From Clostridiaceae bacterium (GTDB lineage: Bacteria; Bacillota; Clostridia; Oscillospirales; Acutalibacteraceae): a stretch of 64,000 nucleotides of DNA. Below are positions 35,815-44,722 of the stretch, one piece after another (the first letter of the stretch is position 1; each line of letters opens with the position of its first letter). Both the position numbers and the translations under genes were made by a program. The stretch spans positions 1 through 64,000 of the forward strand of contig JAEDFL010000007.1 of the NCBI GenBank assembly GCA_016292785.1, in the 5' to 3' direction. The notes beneath the pieces are model-generated. The model saw only the letters and a program-made list of their open reading frames with translations. It did not search any database and had not been told where the DNA came from.

Positions 35815-38650
35815 CTGCCATTTCATCTCCAACACCCATTGGGACAGAGAATGGCGTTTTTCGGCAAGAAGAACTCAGTATATGCTCGGCTATATGCTCG
35901 ATATGCTGATGGACATTCTTGAAAAATATCCCGAATACAGACATTTCCACCTTGACTCTCAGACTATGCCCGTTCAGGACTATCTTGAAGCATATCCCGA
36001 AAAGAGAGAGCTTTTTAAAAAATATGTTTCCGAGGGCAGAATAGGCGTTGGCCCGTGGTTCTGCCTGCCCGACGAATTTACCGTCGGCGGAGAGTCTCTT
36101 ATCCGTAACCTCCTGCTCGGTCACAGGATCGGAAAGGAGATGGGCGGAATCAGCAAAACAGGCTACTCACCGTTCGGCTGGGGACAGATTTCTCAGCTTC
36201 CGCAGATCTACGCAGGCTTTGACATTCACTTTGCCTCGTTCTACCGCGGAATTAACGAATACTGCGCTCCGAAATCCGAATTTTTCTGGGAAAGCCCCGA
36301 CGGAACAAGGATTTACGCTTCACGTCTCGGCAAGCGTCCCCGTTACAATATCTGGTACATAGTTCAGCGTCCTGTTTTCTACAATCAGCAAAACGAGAAC
36401 AACCGTGATATGGTCTGGAACGACAACAACGGTATCTTCAAGTTCATTGACTCCGAGAATAAAAATCTCGACTATCAGTACGCACATCCTTTCTATGAGT
36501 ATCACAAGGAGAACATCAAGCCCCGTGCCGAACAGGCAATCAAGGAGCAGGACAACGACTGGACAACCTCTCACCGTTTCTGGTCGCTCGGTCACGATTC
36601 CTCATGCCCCGACGCCCGTGAGGTTGAGATGATAAAGGATCTTGACGAGGCTCTCCCGAACGCCACGGTTTACCACAGCTCGCTCAAGGAGATGGAGCAG
36701 GGTATCATCGACGAGTTCGATCCCAACTCCCCCGTTCTCAAGGGTGAAATGCGTGATCCTTACACAAAGGGCAGCGTCAGCAGTATGATGGGCTGGATCA
36801 TTTCCGCCAGAACCTACATCAAGCAGGCTAATTTCAAGACGGAAACTCAGCTTCAGAATTACGCCGAGCCTATGGCTGTTTTTGCGGCTCTCTGCGGCGC
36901 ACCGTATCAGAAGAATTTCATCGACCTTTCATACAACTATCTGCTTCAGAACCACGGTCACGACAGTATCGGTGCCTGCGGACGAGATGTTGTTTACGAG
37001 GATGTTATCTCCCGTTACAGACAGTCTCAGCAGCTTTCAAACTGCGTATATGAGCGTGCATTTATGGACGTTGCAGGTGACATCAGGCTTGACGGCTTCA
37101 GCCGTGACGACGCCGCTGTTGTCGTATTCAACCCCGCTCCGTTCAAGAGAAGCGAGCCTGTTAAGATAACGGTTGAAATCCCTGCGGAGTGGAAAGCGGA
37201 CAGCTTCAAGATCACCGATCCCGACGGCGAAGCTGTCACATATCAGGTAATCACCACAAACAAGCACTCTGCTCAGATCATTCAGAACCCGAACGATGTT
37301 GCAAACGTTCTTCACACTCAGCAGTACACGATTGAGCTTGATGTCAAGGACATTCCTGCAATGGGTTACAAAACCTTCAAGCTTCAGCCCCTCTACCACG
37401 TCCGTGCAACAACTCCTAAGACTATGCTCAAGAGAGATCAGGTTATGGAGAACGAATACCTCAGAGTTACCTTCAACTCCAACGGCACATACAATGTTCT
37501 TGACAAGGAAAACGGCAAGAGCTATGAGGGACTCGGCTACTTCAAGGATACGGGTGAGATCGGTAATCCCTGGGAACATTTCACTCCCGAAAACGACGAA
37601 ACATTTACAACTCTTAATGAGAACGCCAAGATCACTCTCCTCCACGAGGGCGAGCTTGCCGTATCATACAAGATCGCAATCGACTGGGCTCTTCCGGAGG
37701 GAAGAAATCCCGATGAAAAGACACGTTCAAAGCATCTCAATCCCTGCAGGATTGAAAGCATTATCACCCTCAGAAAAGGCTCACGCTATCTTGAGGTTGA
37801 AACAACGATCGACAATCAGTCCGAGGATCACTATCTTCAGGTTGCTTTCCCGACCGATATCAAGTCGGAATTTTCCTACGCTCAGGGACAGTTCGATGTT
37901 GTTAAGCGTCAGATTGCAAAGCTTGACTACTCTCTCTATGACGAAATCCCGATGACGGAACAGCCGATGAACTCCTTCGTTGATGTTACCGACGGAAAGG
38001 TCGGTGCGGCTCTCCTCAACACAGGTCTCAAGGCATATGAAGCCTCCGACGACGAGTGCGGTACGGTTTACCTTTCACTTCTTCGTGCATTTCCGCTTCG
38101 CATCTGCGTAACCTCCGATATGCAGGATTACAGCTCCAGCGACAAGGGCTCGCAGTGCATCGGCAAGAACACCTACCGTTACGCTTTTATGCCGCATAAG
38201 GGCGACTGGGAAGAGGGCAACGTCTGGGGTGAAAGCGAAAGATTTAACCTTGCTTTCGGTGTTGCACAGCTTGCTCCGACAGATCACGGTAAGAACGGTC
38301 TTGTTCACTCCTTCCTTGAGCTTGGCACAGAGAAGCTCAACGTCAGCGGTATCAAGCAGAGCGAGGACGGCACAGGCTATGTTGTCCGTCTGTTTAACCC
38401 GTCGGACAAAACTGTCAAGACCACAATCCGTCTTAACGGCGGTATTGCTCCGATCGAAAAAGCACAGTCACCTGTTGAAAGACAGCAGGCAGAGTTTGAG
38501 CTTCCCGAATATTCGGGCAAGAAGTGGAGCGAGATCAAGCTCGTCAGCCTTGAGGAAAAGGACGTTGCTCCCCTCACGGTCAGCGAGGACGGCTCGGCTG
38601 AATTTGAAATCACAGGCAAAAAGATTCTTACAATCAAATTTGTCGGCTAA
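35789..38650 (+). CDS. GH38-family protein lacking the usual nucleophile
   Basis: 953 residues. Start ATG 35789 after AAAGGAG. Metal-site HisTrpAsp is kept (NTHWDREW, His17 and Asp19), as are LPDEFTVGGESLIRNLLLG and the C-terminal beta domains. The segment that normally reads G-Y-x-P-D-x-F-G with the catalytic Asp is GYSPFGWGQISQLPQI, placing Phe129 at the nucleophile position. It may act by another residue, bind glycans without hydrolysis, or have a different specificity. It is only distantly similar to the GH38 at 30146. Last gene of the HAD unit; a terminator follows. Confidence 0.88.
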   Translation: MDNKPQKINCHFISNTHWDREWRFSARRTQYMLGYMLDMLMDILEKYPEYRHFHLDSQTMPVQDYLEAYPEKRELFKKYVSEGRIGVGPWFCLPDEFTVGGESLIRNLLLGHRIGKEMGGISKTGYSPFGWGQISQLPQIYAGFDIHFASFYRGINEYCAPKSEFFWESPDGTRIYASRLGKRPRYNIWYIVQRPVFYNQQNENNRDMVWNDNNGIFKFIDSENKNLDYQYAHPFYEYHKENIKPRAEQAIKEQDNDWTTSHRFWSLGHDSSCPDAREVEMIKDLDEALPNATVYHSSLKEMEQGIIDEFDPNSPVLKGEMRDPYTKGSVSSMMGWIISARTYIKQANFKTETQLQNYAEPMAVFAALCGAPYQKNFIDLSYNYLLQNHGHDSIGACGRDVVYEDVISRYRQSQQLSNCVYERAFMDVAGDIRLDGFSRDDAAVVVFNPAPFKRSEPVKITVEIPAEWKADSFKITDPDGEAVTYQVITTNKHSAQIIQNPNDVANVLHTQQYTIELDVKDIPAMGYKTFKLQPLYHVRATTPKTMLKRDQVMENEYLRVTFNSNGTYNVLDKENGKSYEGLGYFKDTGEIGNPWEHFTPENDETFTTLNENAKITLLHEGELAVSYKIAIDWALPEGRNPDEKTRSKHLNPCRIESIITLRKGSRYLEVETTIDNQSEDHYLQVAFPTDIKSEFSYAQGQFDVVKRQIAKLDYSLYDEIPMTEQPMNSFVDVTDGKVGAALLNTGLKAYEASDDECGTVYLSLLRAFPLRICVTSDMQDYSSSDKGSQCIGKNTYRYAFMPHKGDWEEGNVWGESERFNLAFGVAQLAPTDHGKNGLVHSFLELGTEKLNVSGIKQSEDGTGYVVRLFNPSDKTVKTTIRLNGGIAPIEKAQSPVERQQAEFELPEYSGKKWSEIKLVSLEEKDVAPLTVSEDGSAEFEITGKKILTIKFVG

Positions 38651-38663
38651 AAACATAACATCA

Positions 38664-38702
38664 AAAACCGCTTTTCCGATAGCTTCGGGAAAGCGGTTTT
38701 TT
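38664..38702 (+). terminator. Terminator of the HAD-GH38 operon
   Basis: AAAACCGCTTT(T)CC pairs with GGAAAGCGGTTTT, which runs into TTTTTT. Confidence 0.9.
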
Positions 38703-38820
38703 CGTATGAAAATACATACATTCTTTAATATTTGCAAAAAATCGGCGGTTCACTCAGAAATGCCACGCCTCAGACAGTAAACCTAAAAAGCTTTGCTGCG
38801 AGGACACCGCAGTATGAACA

Positions 38821-38851
38821 AAACCCCGAAAGAGAATGTCTTTCGAGGTTT
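38821..38851 (-). terminator. Terminator of rplM-rpsI
   Basis: Minus strand AAACCTCGAAAG pairs with CTTTCGGGGTTT, followed by TGTTC; the stem is strong, the U-tract short. Confidence 0.72.
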
Positions 38852-38869
38852 GATAACGATGATAAATTT

Positions 38870-39268
38870 TTATCTCTTTGAGAACTGCGGTGCACGACGA
38901 GCGCCTTTGAGACCGTACTTCTTTCTTTCCTTCATTCGAGGATCACGAGTGAGGAAGCCTGCCTTCTTGAGAGTTGCACGGAGCGACTCGTCATACTGAA
39001 GGAGAGCTCTGGAAAGACCGTGACGGATAGCACCTGCCTGACCGGTAACGCCGCCGCCGTTTACACGGCAAACGATGTCGAACTTCTCGGTTGTGCCTGT
39101 AAGCTCGAGAGGCTGACGAACGATAAGCTTGAGTGTCTCAAGTCCGAAATAATCATCAATATCTCTGTCGTTGATGGTTACCTTGCCCGTACCTGCATAA
39201 ACACGAACACGAGCGACTGATTTCTTTCTGCGGCCTGTACCGTAGAAATAAGGATTAGAATCGTACAT
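38870..39268 (-). CDS. rpsI: Ribosomal protein S9
   Basis: 132 residues, full length. [14 protein letters not shown] at the N-terminus and the basic C-terminal tail ending [14 protein letters not shown] (which reaches the P-site tRNA) are diagnostic. Follows rplM by 18 nt in the conserved bacterial order. Confidence 0.99.
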   Translation of the reverse strand: MYDSNPYFYGTGRRKKSVARVRVYAGTGKVTINDRDIDDYFGLETLKLIVRQPLELTGTTEKFDIVCRVNGGGVTGQAGAIRHGLSRALLQYDESLRATLKKAGFLTRDPRMKERKKYGLKGARRAPQFSKR

Positions 39269-39286
39269 TATTGTTGCCTCCCTTCA

Positions 39287-39715
39287 TTAAAATGCCCACT
39301 CTTCGGGCTTCTGTGCGGCATGCTTGTGCTCTGCACCTGCATATACACGAAGTCTTGTGAGTGCTTCACGACCGATTACTGTATCGGGGATCATACCCTT
39401 AACAGCCTTCTCAACGGCGAAAGTCGGCTTTGTACGCATAAGGGTGCTGTACTTAACCTTCTTCATGTTGCCGATATAACCGGTGTGATGATAATACATT
39501 TTCTGATCGAGCTTGTTGCCTGTGAGAACAACCTTCTCAGCGTTGATTATGATAACGTGATCACCGCAGTCTGCATGAGGAGCAAACTGAGGCTTATGCT
39601 TACCGCGAAGAAGAACCGCAGCCTCAGCCGCAACACGGCCGAGCGGCTTTCCCGCTGCGTCAAGCACATACCACTTGCGGACGATATCGCCCGACTTAGG
39701 CATATAAGTTGACAT
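39287..39715 (-). CDS. rplM: Ribosomal protein L13
   Basis: 142 residues. [28 protein letters not shown] and the central [17 protein letters not shown] are family signatures. The ATG at 39715 has GGAGG 8 nt upstream; a 15-residue in-frame extension lies in the leader. The leader is only about 30 nt, too short for the autoregulatory L13-binding structure described in some Firmicutes. Confidence 0.99.
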   Translation of the reverse strand: MSTYMPKSGDIVRKWYVLDAAGKPLGRVAAEAAVLLRGKHKPQFAPHADCGDHVIIINAEKVVLTGNKLDQKMYYHHTGYIGNMKKVKYSTLMRTKPTFAVEKAVKGMIPDTVIGREALTRLRVYAGAEHKHAAQKPEEWAF

Positions 39716-39750
39716 AAACTTACCTCCAAATAAATTTTTACTGCTCGAAT

Positions 39751-39779
39751 ATATTAACACAAGCTTGCCGAGCTGTCAA
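39751..39779 (-). promoter_or_regulatory. Promoter of rplM-rpsI
   Basis: Minus strand TTGACA (39774-39779), 17-nt spacer, TAATAT (39751-39756). Confidence 0.82.
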
Positions 39780-39892
39780 GACTTTTTTCTTGATTTTTTA
39801 ATTTATCATTCACGATCTCGCATATGCTCGTTTTTTCTCTGTTTTTCGTATAATTATCTCGTTAATAATTTATAAGAATTTTTTATCAAAAG

Positions 39893-39917
39893 GGGCTGTC
39901 GCAATAAGCGACAGCCC
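39893..39917 (-). terminator. Terminator of the CNNM/CBS gene
   Basis: GGGCTGTCGC/GCGACAGCCC with CCCCTTTT following on the minus strand, just after the stop codon. Confidence 0.88.
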
Positions 39918-39925
39918 AAATTCTG

Positions 39926-41314
39926 TTATTCCTTTTCTCTGTCCTTGCCTCTTGAGCTTTTTTTGTCGTCATCGTCCTCGTCGTCTTTATCCTCGACGGG
40001 AAGAATTTCAACTCTGACTTTCTCAATACGCCTGTTTTCAACCTCAAGGACGGTGAACTTGATGTTCTCAAACATAACCTCGTTATGCTCGCCCTCCTTG
40101 GGAAGATAGCCGAGACAGCTTATTATATATCCTGCTACGGTGTCGTAGTCACCCTCCGGAAGCTCCTTACCGATTATTTCGTCAAGCTCATCAATATCAG
40201 TCAAGCCGTCAATCGTAAACGTGGTTTCGTTGATCTTGGAGATTTCCTCCTCCTCGTCGTCATATTCGTCCTGAATATTGCCGACGATAGCCTCGACGAT
40301 ATCTTCAAGCGTTACAATGCCTGCCGTTCCGCCGTATTCGTCAACAACGACAGCCATCTGAGTGTGGTTACCCGTCATTTCCTTGAACAGGTCGCCGCAG
40401 CTCTTGGACTCGGGAACATACATCGGATCACGCATAATCAACTTCATTGCGTTTTCCGGCAAATCCGTTCCAATATATCTGAGCAAGTCCTTAACATAGA
40501 TGATACCGATTATGTTGTCGGGATCGTCGTCATATACGGGTATTCTCGAATATCCCGATTCAATAGCCGTCTGAACAACCTCGGTCAAAGGATCGTTCAC
40601 ATCGACCGCCGTCATATCGGTTCGGTGGGTCATAATATCTCCTGCGTCAAGGTCATCAAACTCGAAAATGTTGTTTATCATTTCCTTTTGAACGTCCTCG
40701 ATAACTCCCTTTTCGCCGCCGACATCGACCATCATTCTGATTTCTTCCTCGGTCAGCGTTTCCTCATCGGCATGAGGATTGAAGCCGAAAAGCCTTACCA
40801 TTGCGTTTGTCGAAACGGAAAGCACCTTGACGAACGGGGCAAAAATCTTTGAAAAGAAAATCAGTATTCCGACAATTTTAAAAGAAATTTTTTCGGGCGC
40901 CTGCATTGCGATCTTCTTGGGTGTCAGTTCGCCGAGGACAAGGGAAAAATAAGACATAATAATGGTGATAAGCACGACCGAAATTCCGCTGACCACGCTT
41001 GCACCGAGAGCCTTATAAACCGCCGTACCCTCAAGAGCACGAACAATCATATCGGCAAAGGTCTGTGATGCGCTCGCAGAGGTAAGAAATCCGGCAAGCG
41101 TAACGCCGATCTGTATGGTTGACAGAAACTTGCTGGAGTTTTCCGTCAGCTTAACGACCTGTTTCGCTTTTTTGTGTCCGTCCTCCGCCATTTTTTCTAT
41201 CTTATTGTCATTGAGGGATATTATGGCTATTTCACTCATTGCAAAAAATGCGTTGACTAAAATAAGTACTAAAAGTAAAACCAGCTTGAGAATAATCCCA
41301 CCCGGGTCATCCAT
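39926..41314 (-). CDS. CNNM-domain/CBS-pair membrane protein (hemolysin C/CorC family)
   Basis: 462 residues. An N-terminal CNNM (DUF21) region with four hydrophobic segments (to about 190) includes GELTPKKIA. A CBS pair (about 205-330) has IMTHRTDMTAVD and VDEYGGTAGIVTLEDIVEAIVG. The C-terminal CorC-HlyC domain ends near 430, then a highly acidic/basic low-complexity tail follows. Family members are linked to magnesium and cobalt export or tolerance; the old name hemolysin is not supported by sequence. Divergent from rarA. Confidence 0.93.
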   Translation of the reverse strand: MDDPGGIILKLVLLLVLILVNAFFAMSEIAIISLNDNKIEKMAEDGHKKAKQVVKLTENSSKFLSTIQIGVTLAGFLTSASASQTFADMIVRALEGTAVYKALGASVVSGISVVLITIIMSYFSLVLGELTPKKIAMQAPEKISFKIVGILIFFSKIFAPFVKVLSVSTNAMVRLFGFNPHADEETLTEEEIRMMVDVGGEKGVIEDVQKEMINNIFEFDDLDAGDIMTHRTDMTAVDVNDPLTEVVQTAIESGYSRIPVYDDDPDNIIGIIYVKDLLRYIGTDLPENAMKLIMRDPMYVPESKSCGDLFKEMTGNHTQMAVVVDEYGGTAGIVTLEDIVEAIVGNIQDEYDDEEEEISKINETTFTIDGLTDIDELDEIIGKELPEGDYDTVAGYIISCLGYLPKEGEHNEVMFENIKFTVLEVENRRIEKVRVEILPVEDKDDEDDDDKKSSRGKDREKE

Positions 41315-41352
41315 TGTGGACTAGCTCCTTTCGTTAATAAAAAATTTTAGTT

Positions 41353-41381
41353 ATTATATCACAATATAAACAATTAGTCAA
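41353..41381 (-). promoter_or_regulatory. Promoter of the CNNM/CBS gene
   Basis: Minus strand TTGACT (41376-41381), 17-nt spacer, TATAAT (41353-41358). Confidence 0.8.
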
Positions 41382-41398
41382 CCGCCGCCATTTTATCC

Positions 41399-41427
41399 TT
41401 GTAAATTTTATTGATTTATTATATAAT
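41399..41427 (+). promoter_or_regulatory. Promoter of rarA
   Basis: TTGTAA, 17-nt spacer, TATAAT, 24 bp before the rarA start codon. Confidence 0.72.
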
Positions 41428-41450
41428 TATACGGAAAAGGAGGCGGTTAA

Positions 41451-42722
41451 ATGTCTATACCCCTGGCTCAACAGCTCAGACCGCAGACGCTCGACGAGGT
41501 AGTCGGTCAGCGGCATCTGATCGGAGAGAATAAGCCGCTGAGGAATATAATAGAATCCGGCGAACTGCCGAATATGATATTCTACGGCCCGTCGGGAGTC
41601 GGTAAAACAACCGTCGCCTCAATCATTGCAAAGGCAACGGACAGGAAGCTCTGCAAGCTCAACGGAACGACCGCAGGCACGGCGGACATCAAGGCTATCG
41701 TGGCTCAGCTCGATACCTTTGAAGCACCGAACGGCATCCTTCTCTACCTTGACGAGATCCAGTATTTCAACAAAAAGCAGCAACAAACCCTGCTTGAGTA
41801 TATAGAAGTCGGTTCAATAACTCTGATTGCTTCAACGACCGAAAACCCGTACTTCTATGTCTACAACGCAATTCTCAGCCGTTCCACAGTTTTTGAATTT
41901 AAGGCGGTTGAGCCGTCGGAGATTGTTCCGGCGGTCAATCGGGCATTCGGATATCTTGAAGAAAAGCGTGGTTTGAAATTCAGCGTTGACGAAGCGGCGA
42001 TAAAGCACATTTCCACAGCCTGCGGCGGTGATGTCCGCAAGGCGATCAACTCGGTTGAGCTTTGCGCGCTTTCTACAAAGCCTGACGGCAACGGAATAAT
42101 AAAAGTAACGGCGGAAGCCGCGCGTGAGCTTACACAGCGAAGTGCAATGAAATATGACCGTGACGGCGATGAACACTATGACATTGTTTCCGCTTATCAG
42201 AAATCTATGCGTGGCTCAGACCCCGACGCCGCCTTACACTATCTTGCACGTCTTCTTGACGCAGGCGACTTGCCCTCGGCTTGCCGCAGACTGATGGTCT
42301 GTGCGTGCGAGGACGTCGGTCTTGCCTATCCGATGATAATACCGATTGTCAAAGCGGCGGTCGATGCGGCGATGATGGTCGGACTTCCCGAAGCAAGAAT
42401 ACCTCTTGCCGATGCGGTCGTCCTCGTCTGCACCTCACCGAAATCAAACTCCGCATACAACGGAATCAACTCGGCGATGTCGGATATTCAAAAGGGTAAA
42501 AGCGGACCTATCCCCCGTCAGCTTCAAAACAAGCATTTTGACGGTGAGGACAACCCGAACAAGGGACAGTTTTACATCTATCCCCACGACTACGAAAATC
42601 ATTGGACATATCAGCAGTATCTGCCCGACGCAATAAAGAACGTAAAATATTATGAGTTCGGTGACAACAAAATGGAGCAGGCCGCAAAAGCGTATTGGGA
42701 TAAGGTCAAAAGGAAGAAATAA
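41451..42722 (+). CDS. rarA: Replication-associated recombination protein A (AAA+ ATPase)
   Basis: 423 residues. N-terminal PLAQQLRPQTLDEVVGQRHLIGENKPL, Walker A GPSGVGKTT, Walker B LLYLDEIQYFNKKQQ, sensor ASTTENPYF, then the C-terminal MgsA domain with CEDVGLAYP. It acts on stalled replication forks. AAAGGAGG lies upstream of the ATG. A bidirectional terminator follows. Confidence 0.97.
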   Translation: MSIPLAQQLRPQTLDEVVGQRHLIGENKPLRNIIESGELPNMIFYGPSGVGKTTVASIIAKATDRKLCKLNGTTAGTADIKAIVAQLDTFEAPNGILLYLDEIQYFNKKQQQTLLEYIEVGSITLIASTTENPYFYVYNAILSRSTVFEFKAVEPSEIVPAVNRAFGYLEEKRGLKFSVDEAAIKHISTACGGDVRKAINSVELCALSTKPDGNGIIKVTAEAARELTQRSAMKYDRDGDEHYDIVSAYQKSMRGSDPDAALHYLARLLDAGDLPSACRRLMVCACEDVGLAYPMIIPIVKAAVDAAMMVGLPEARIPLADAVVLVCTSPKSNSAYNGINSAMSDIQKGKSGPIPRQLQNKHFDGEDNPNKGQFYIYPHDYENHWTYQQYLPDAIKNVKYYEFGDNKMEQAAKAYWDKVKRKK

Positions 42723-42727
42723 AAAAA

Positions 42728-42757
42728 GGTGGCAATCGCTTAATGCGAAAGCCACTT
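42728..42757. terminator. Bidirectional terminator, rarA / XRE regulator
   Basis: GTGGCaaTCGC pairs with GCGAaaGCCAC; CTTCTTTTT follows on plus and CACCTTTTTTT on minus. Confidence 0.88.
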
Positions 42758-42761
42758 CTTT

Positions 42762-42962
42762 TTATATATCGTCCGAAAACAACTCATCGAACGAAACGTT
42801 CAGAACTTTGCATATTTTAAAAATATTCTTTGCATTGGGCATAGCTGTCCCCTTTTCATAATGTGCAATCGCAGAACGGTCAAGCTTCAATTCGTCGGCA
42901 AGCTGTTGTTGACTCAGTCCGCTCTTTTTTCGTGCGGCTCTGAATTTTTCCGAAAAGCTCAT
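42762..42962 (-). CDS. Small XRE-family DNA-binding protein
   Basis: 66 residues, a single helix-turn-helix domain: KFRAARKKSGLSQQQLADELKLDRSAIAHYEKGTAMPNAKNIFKICKVLNVSFDELF. The ATG at 42962 follows GGAGG. Such stand-alone Cro/CI-type proteins are usually autoregulators of a nearby function; here the neighbour on this strand is a long structured upstream region rather than another gene. An in-frame 29-residue extension lies in that leader and is rejected. Confidence 0.9.
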   Translation of the reverse strand: MSFSEKFRAARKKSGLSQQQLADELKLDRSAIAHYEKGTAMPNAKNIFKICKVLNVSFDELFSDDI

Positions 42963-43031
42963 TATATTTTCCTCCAAAAACAAAAAGTGCGCAGCCGAAG
43001 CCACGCACAAAAAACACACGGCTCGCCTGCG

Positions 43032-43132
43032 CCACACAAGTTTTAACACACAGCAAGGGTATGCTAAAATGAGCCTGCGTTTTTATCAAAAAAACGCAAC
43101 CCTATACTGTGGTAAAATGTTAACTTGTGTGG
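43032..43132. repeat. 101-bp imperfect palindrome upstream of the XRE gene
   Basis: CCACACAAGTT (43032-43042) and AACTTGTGTGG (43122-43132) are perfect 11-bp ends. Inside, AACA/TGTT, CACAG/CTGTG and GCGTTTTT/AAAAACGC (43077-43084 with 43090-43097) continue the symmetry to the centre. A second, overlapping inverted repeat GTGCGCAG/CTGCGC (42987-43033) lies between it and the gene and runs into TTTTT on the minus strand, like an attenuator. No coding potential. It could be a MITE-like element or a regulatory leader; a TATAAT on the minus strand (43140-43145) would transcribe it. Confidence 0.6.
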
Positions 43133-43188
43133 CAACATTATTATAACATCCCTGAAGCAAAAAATCCAGCACATTTTTTGTTTTAATC

Positions 43189-43304
43189 GTCTAAAGTCTA
43201 ATATCTAAAATCTAATGTCTACCTTGGGGAAGGTGGCACGGAGGAACGACGTGACGGATGAGGTTCAAAATTAGACGTTAGACAGTAGATGTTAGATTTT
43301 AGAC
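43189..43304. repeat. MITE-like repeat with GTCTAA-rich inverted arms
   Basis: The left arm (43189-43221, GTCTAAAGTCTAATATCTAA... units) is largely complementary to the right arm (43270-43304, ...GTTAGATTTTAGAC). The middle, from ACCTTGGGGAAGGTGGCACG to GACGTGACGGATGAGGT, forms its own hairpin. The middle resembles short dispersed repeats common in gut clostridial genomes (recalled, not searched). No frame, no transposase. Confidence 0.6.
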
Positions 43305-43367
43305 AATATCATTTTGAATTTCGATAAAAACTTTTTAAAACATTACGAGGGATTTTTTATTTAAAAA

Positions 43368-43400
43368 ATCAAGCCCGCCGGTAATCCCGATGGGCTTGAT
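43368..43400 (-). terminator. Terminator of the ftsE-ftsX-M23 operon
   Basis: Minus strand ATCAAGCCC pairs with GGGCTTGAT, followed by TTTTTTAAATAAAAAATC. Confidence 0.88.
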
Positions 43401-43414
43401 GAATTTATTGGATT

Positions 43415-44722
43415 TTACGGCAACGAAACATAATCGAGGGGATCGACCGTGTCGCCGTAGTATCTGATCTCAAAATGGAGATGAGGTCCGGTTGACCAGC
43501 CTGTACTGCCGACCTTGGCAATTATCTGACCTCTCTTAACATACTGACCTCTGGAAACCAAAAGCTGACTGCAATGGCCGTAGAGCGAAGTGTATCCGCC
43601 GCCGTGGTCAATGATGATATAGTTACCGTAGCCTGTGCCGCTCTCGCTTTCAAGCGATGAGAGAATGACCGTACCGTCTTTCGTTGCGACAATATTCTTG
43701 CCGTAAGCGTCGCTCATTGAAATATCAATTCCGCTGTGGTACTTATATTCGCCCGTGATCGGGTGATAACGGTAGCCGTAATAAGAGCTGAGATAAACTC
43801 CGCTGTACGGAAGCGGCCACGCAAATCCGCTTGCGCTGACATTGGAATTCATACTTCCGTTACTGCTGCTGCCTGATGATCCTCCCGAAGACTGATTGGC
43901 TTCAGCAATCGCTTTTTTAATCTCACTGTCAAGCCTTTCCATCTCGGAATTGTACTCGCTTATCGAAACCTTGAGATCCTGAGTCTGAGCGTTCAAAGCC
44001 TTGAGCTTGGCTTCAACCTCCTCGGTTTTCTCCTTGATCGTGTTGTGGGTTGCGGTCAGGTCGTCCTCAGTCGCCTGAAGATCGGCTCTCTTACTTTCAA
44101 GCTCCGCCTTTTCTTTCTGCAGGGCGGCTTTCTTTTCTTCAAGCTCCTCCTGCATCTTCTTGATCTCGTCTATCTCATTCTTGAGCTTGTTTACAAGATC
44201 CTGATCGTTCTCGGTAACGCGACGGAACATTTCAAGACGGTTGAGAAAGCTCGACAGATCCGATGAGGACATAAAGATCTCAAGAACAGAGGTCTCGCCC
44301 GCCATATAATTTGCTCTCATTCTGTCACAGAAAAGCTCGACCGTGTCGTCAATCTCTTTATCCTTTGCGGCAATCTTTGCGTCAAGCTCCGCAATCTCAT
44401 TGTTGAGGTCGGTTATTTTCGACTCGGTCTTGCTGATATCTTCGCTGATGAGATCCTTCTGAGCTGTTATGTTCTCTCGCTCCTGATTGAGCTTTGCAAG
44501 CTGGATATTGAGAGCGGAAATAATCTCCGTCTGATCTGCCTGCTGACTTTCAAGCTCCTTGATCTTTTCCTCGCTCTCGGCAACCTTATCTTCAATTTCG
44601 GCATACTCGTCCCTGAGCGAAGAAAGTGTTTTCGCCTCCGCCTTCGGAGCCGACCACATAAAAGAAGCAAAGACAAAAGCTGCGCTCAGAACAAGTGAAA
44701 TTATTTTATTCAGTTTCTTCAT
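43415..44722 (-). CDS. Coiled-coil M23 peptidoglycan hydrolase (FtsEX-dependent type)
   Basis: 435 residues: signal peptide (MKKLNKIISLVLSAAFVFASFMWS), a long coiled coil (about 30-270), a Ser/Gly linker and a LytM/M23 domain with zinc ligands in YHSGIDI and PHLHFE near the end. The layout (coiled coil controlled by FtsX, then catalytic domain) matches PcsB, CwlO and EnvC-type hydrolases or activators. ATG 44722 follows GGAGG by 8 nt and overlaps the ftsX end by 17 nt, linking it to FtsEX. Unlike the non-enzymatic EnvC, the metal ligands are present, so it should cut cell wall. Confidence 0.94.
   Translation of the reverse strand: MKKLNKIISLVLSAAFVFASFMWSAPKAEAKTLSSLRDEYAEIEDKVAESEEKIKELESQQADQTEIISALNIQLAKLNQERENITAQKDLISEDISKTESKITDLNNEIAELDAKIAAKDKEIDDTVELFCDRMRANYMAGETSVLEIFMSSSDLSSFLNRLEMFRRVTENDQDLVNKLKNEIDEIKKMQEELEEKKAALQKEKAELESKRADLQATEDDLTATHNTIKEKTEEVEAKLKALNAQTQDLKVSISEYNSEMERLDSEIKKAIAEANQSSGGSSGSSSNGSMNSNVSASGFAWPLPYSGVYLSSYYGYRYHPITGEYKYHSGIDISMSDAYGKNIVATKDGTVILSSLESESGTGYGNYIIIDHGGGYTSLYGHCSQLLVSRGQYVKRGQIIAKVGSTGWSTGPHLHFEIRYYGDTVDPLDYVSLP

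Noticed and set aside
39716..39750. An L13-binding leader RNA before rplM
   Set aside because: From the mapped promoter the leader is only about 30 nt and has no stem-loop.
39926..41314. The CNNM/CBS protein as a haemolysin
   Set aside because: The haemolysin label is historical; the domains are those of ion-transport-related CNNM/CorC proteins.
43189..43304. The GTCTAA repeats as a CRISPR array
   Set aside because: Units are shorter than 12 bp, degenerate, inverted between arms, have no spacers of regular length, and no cas genes are near.
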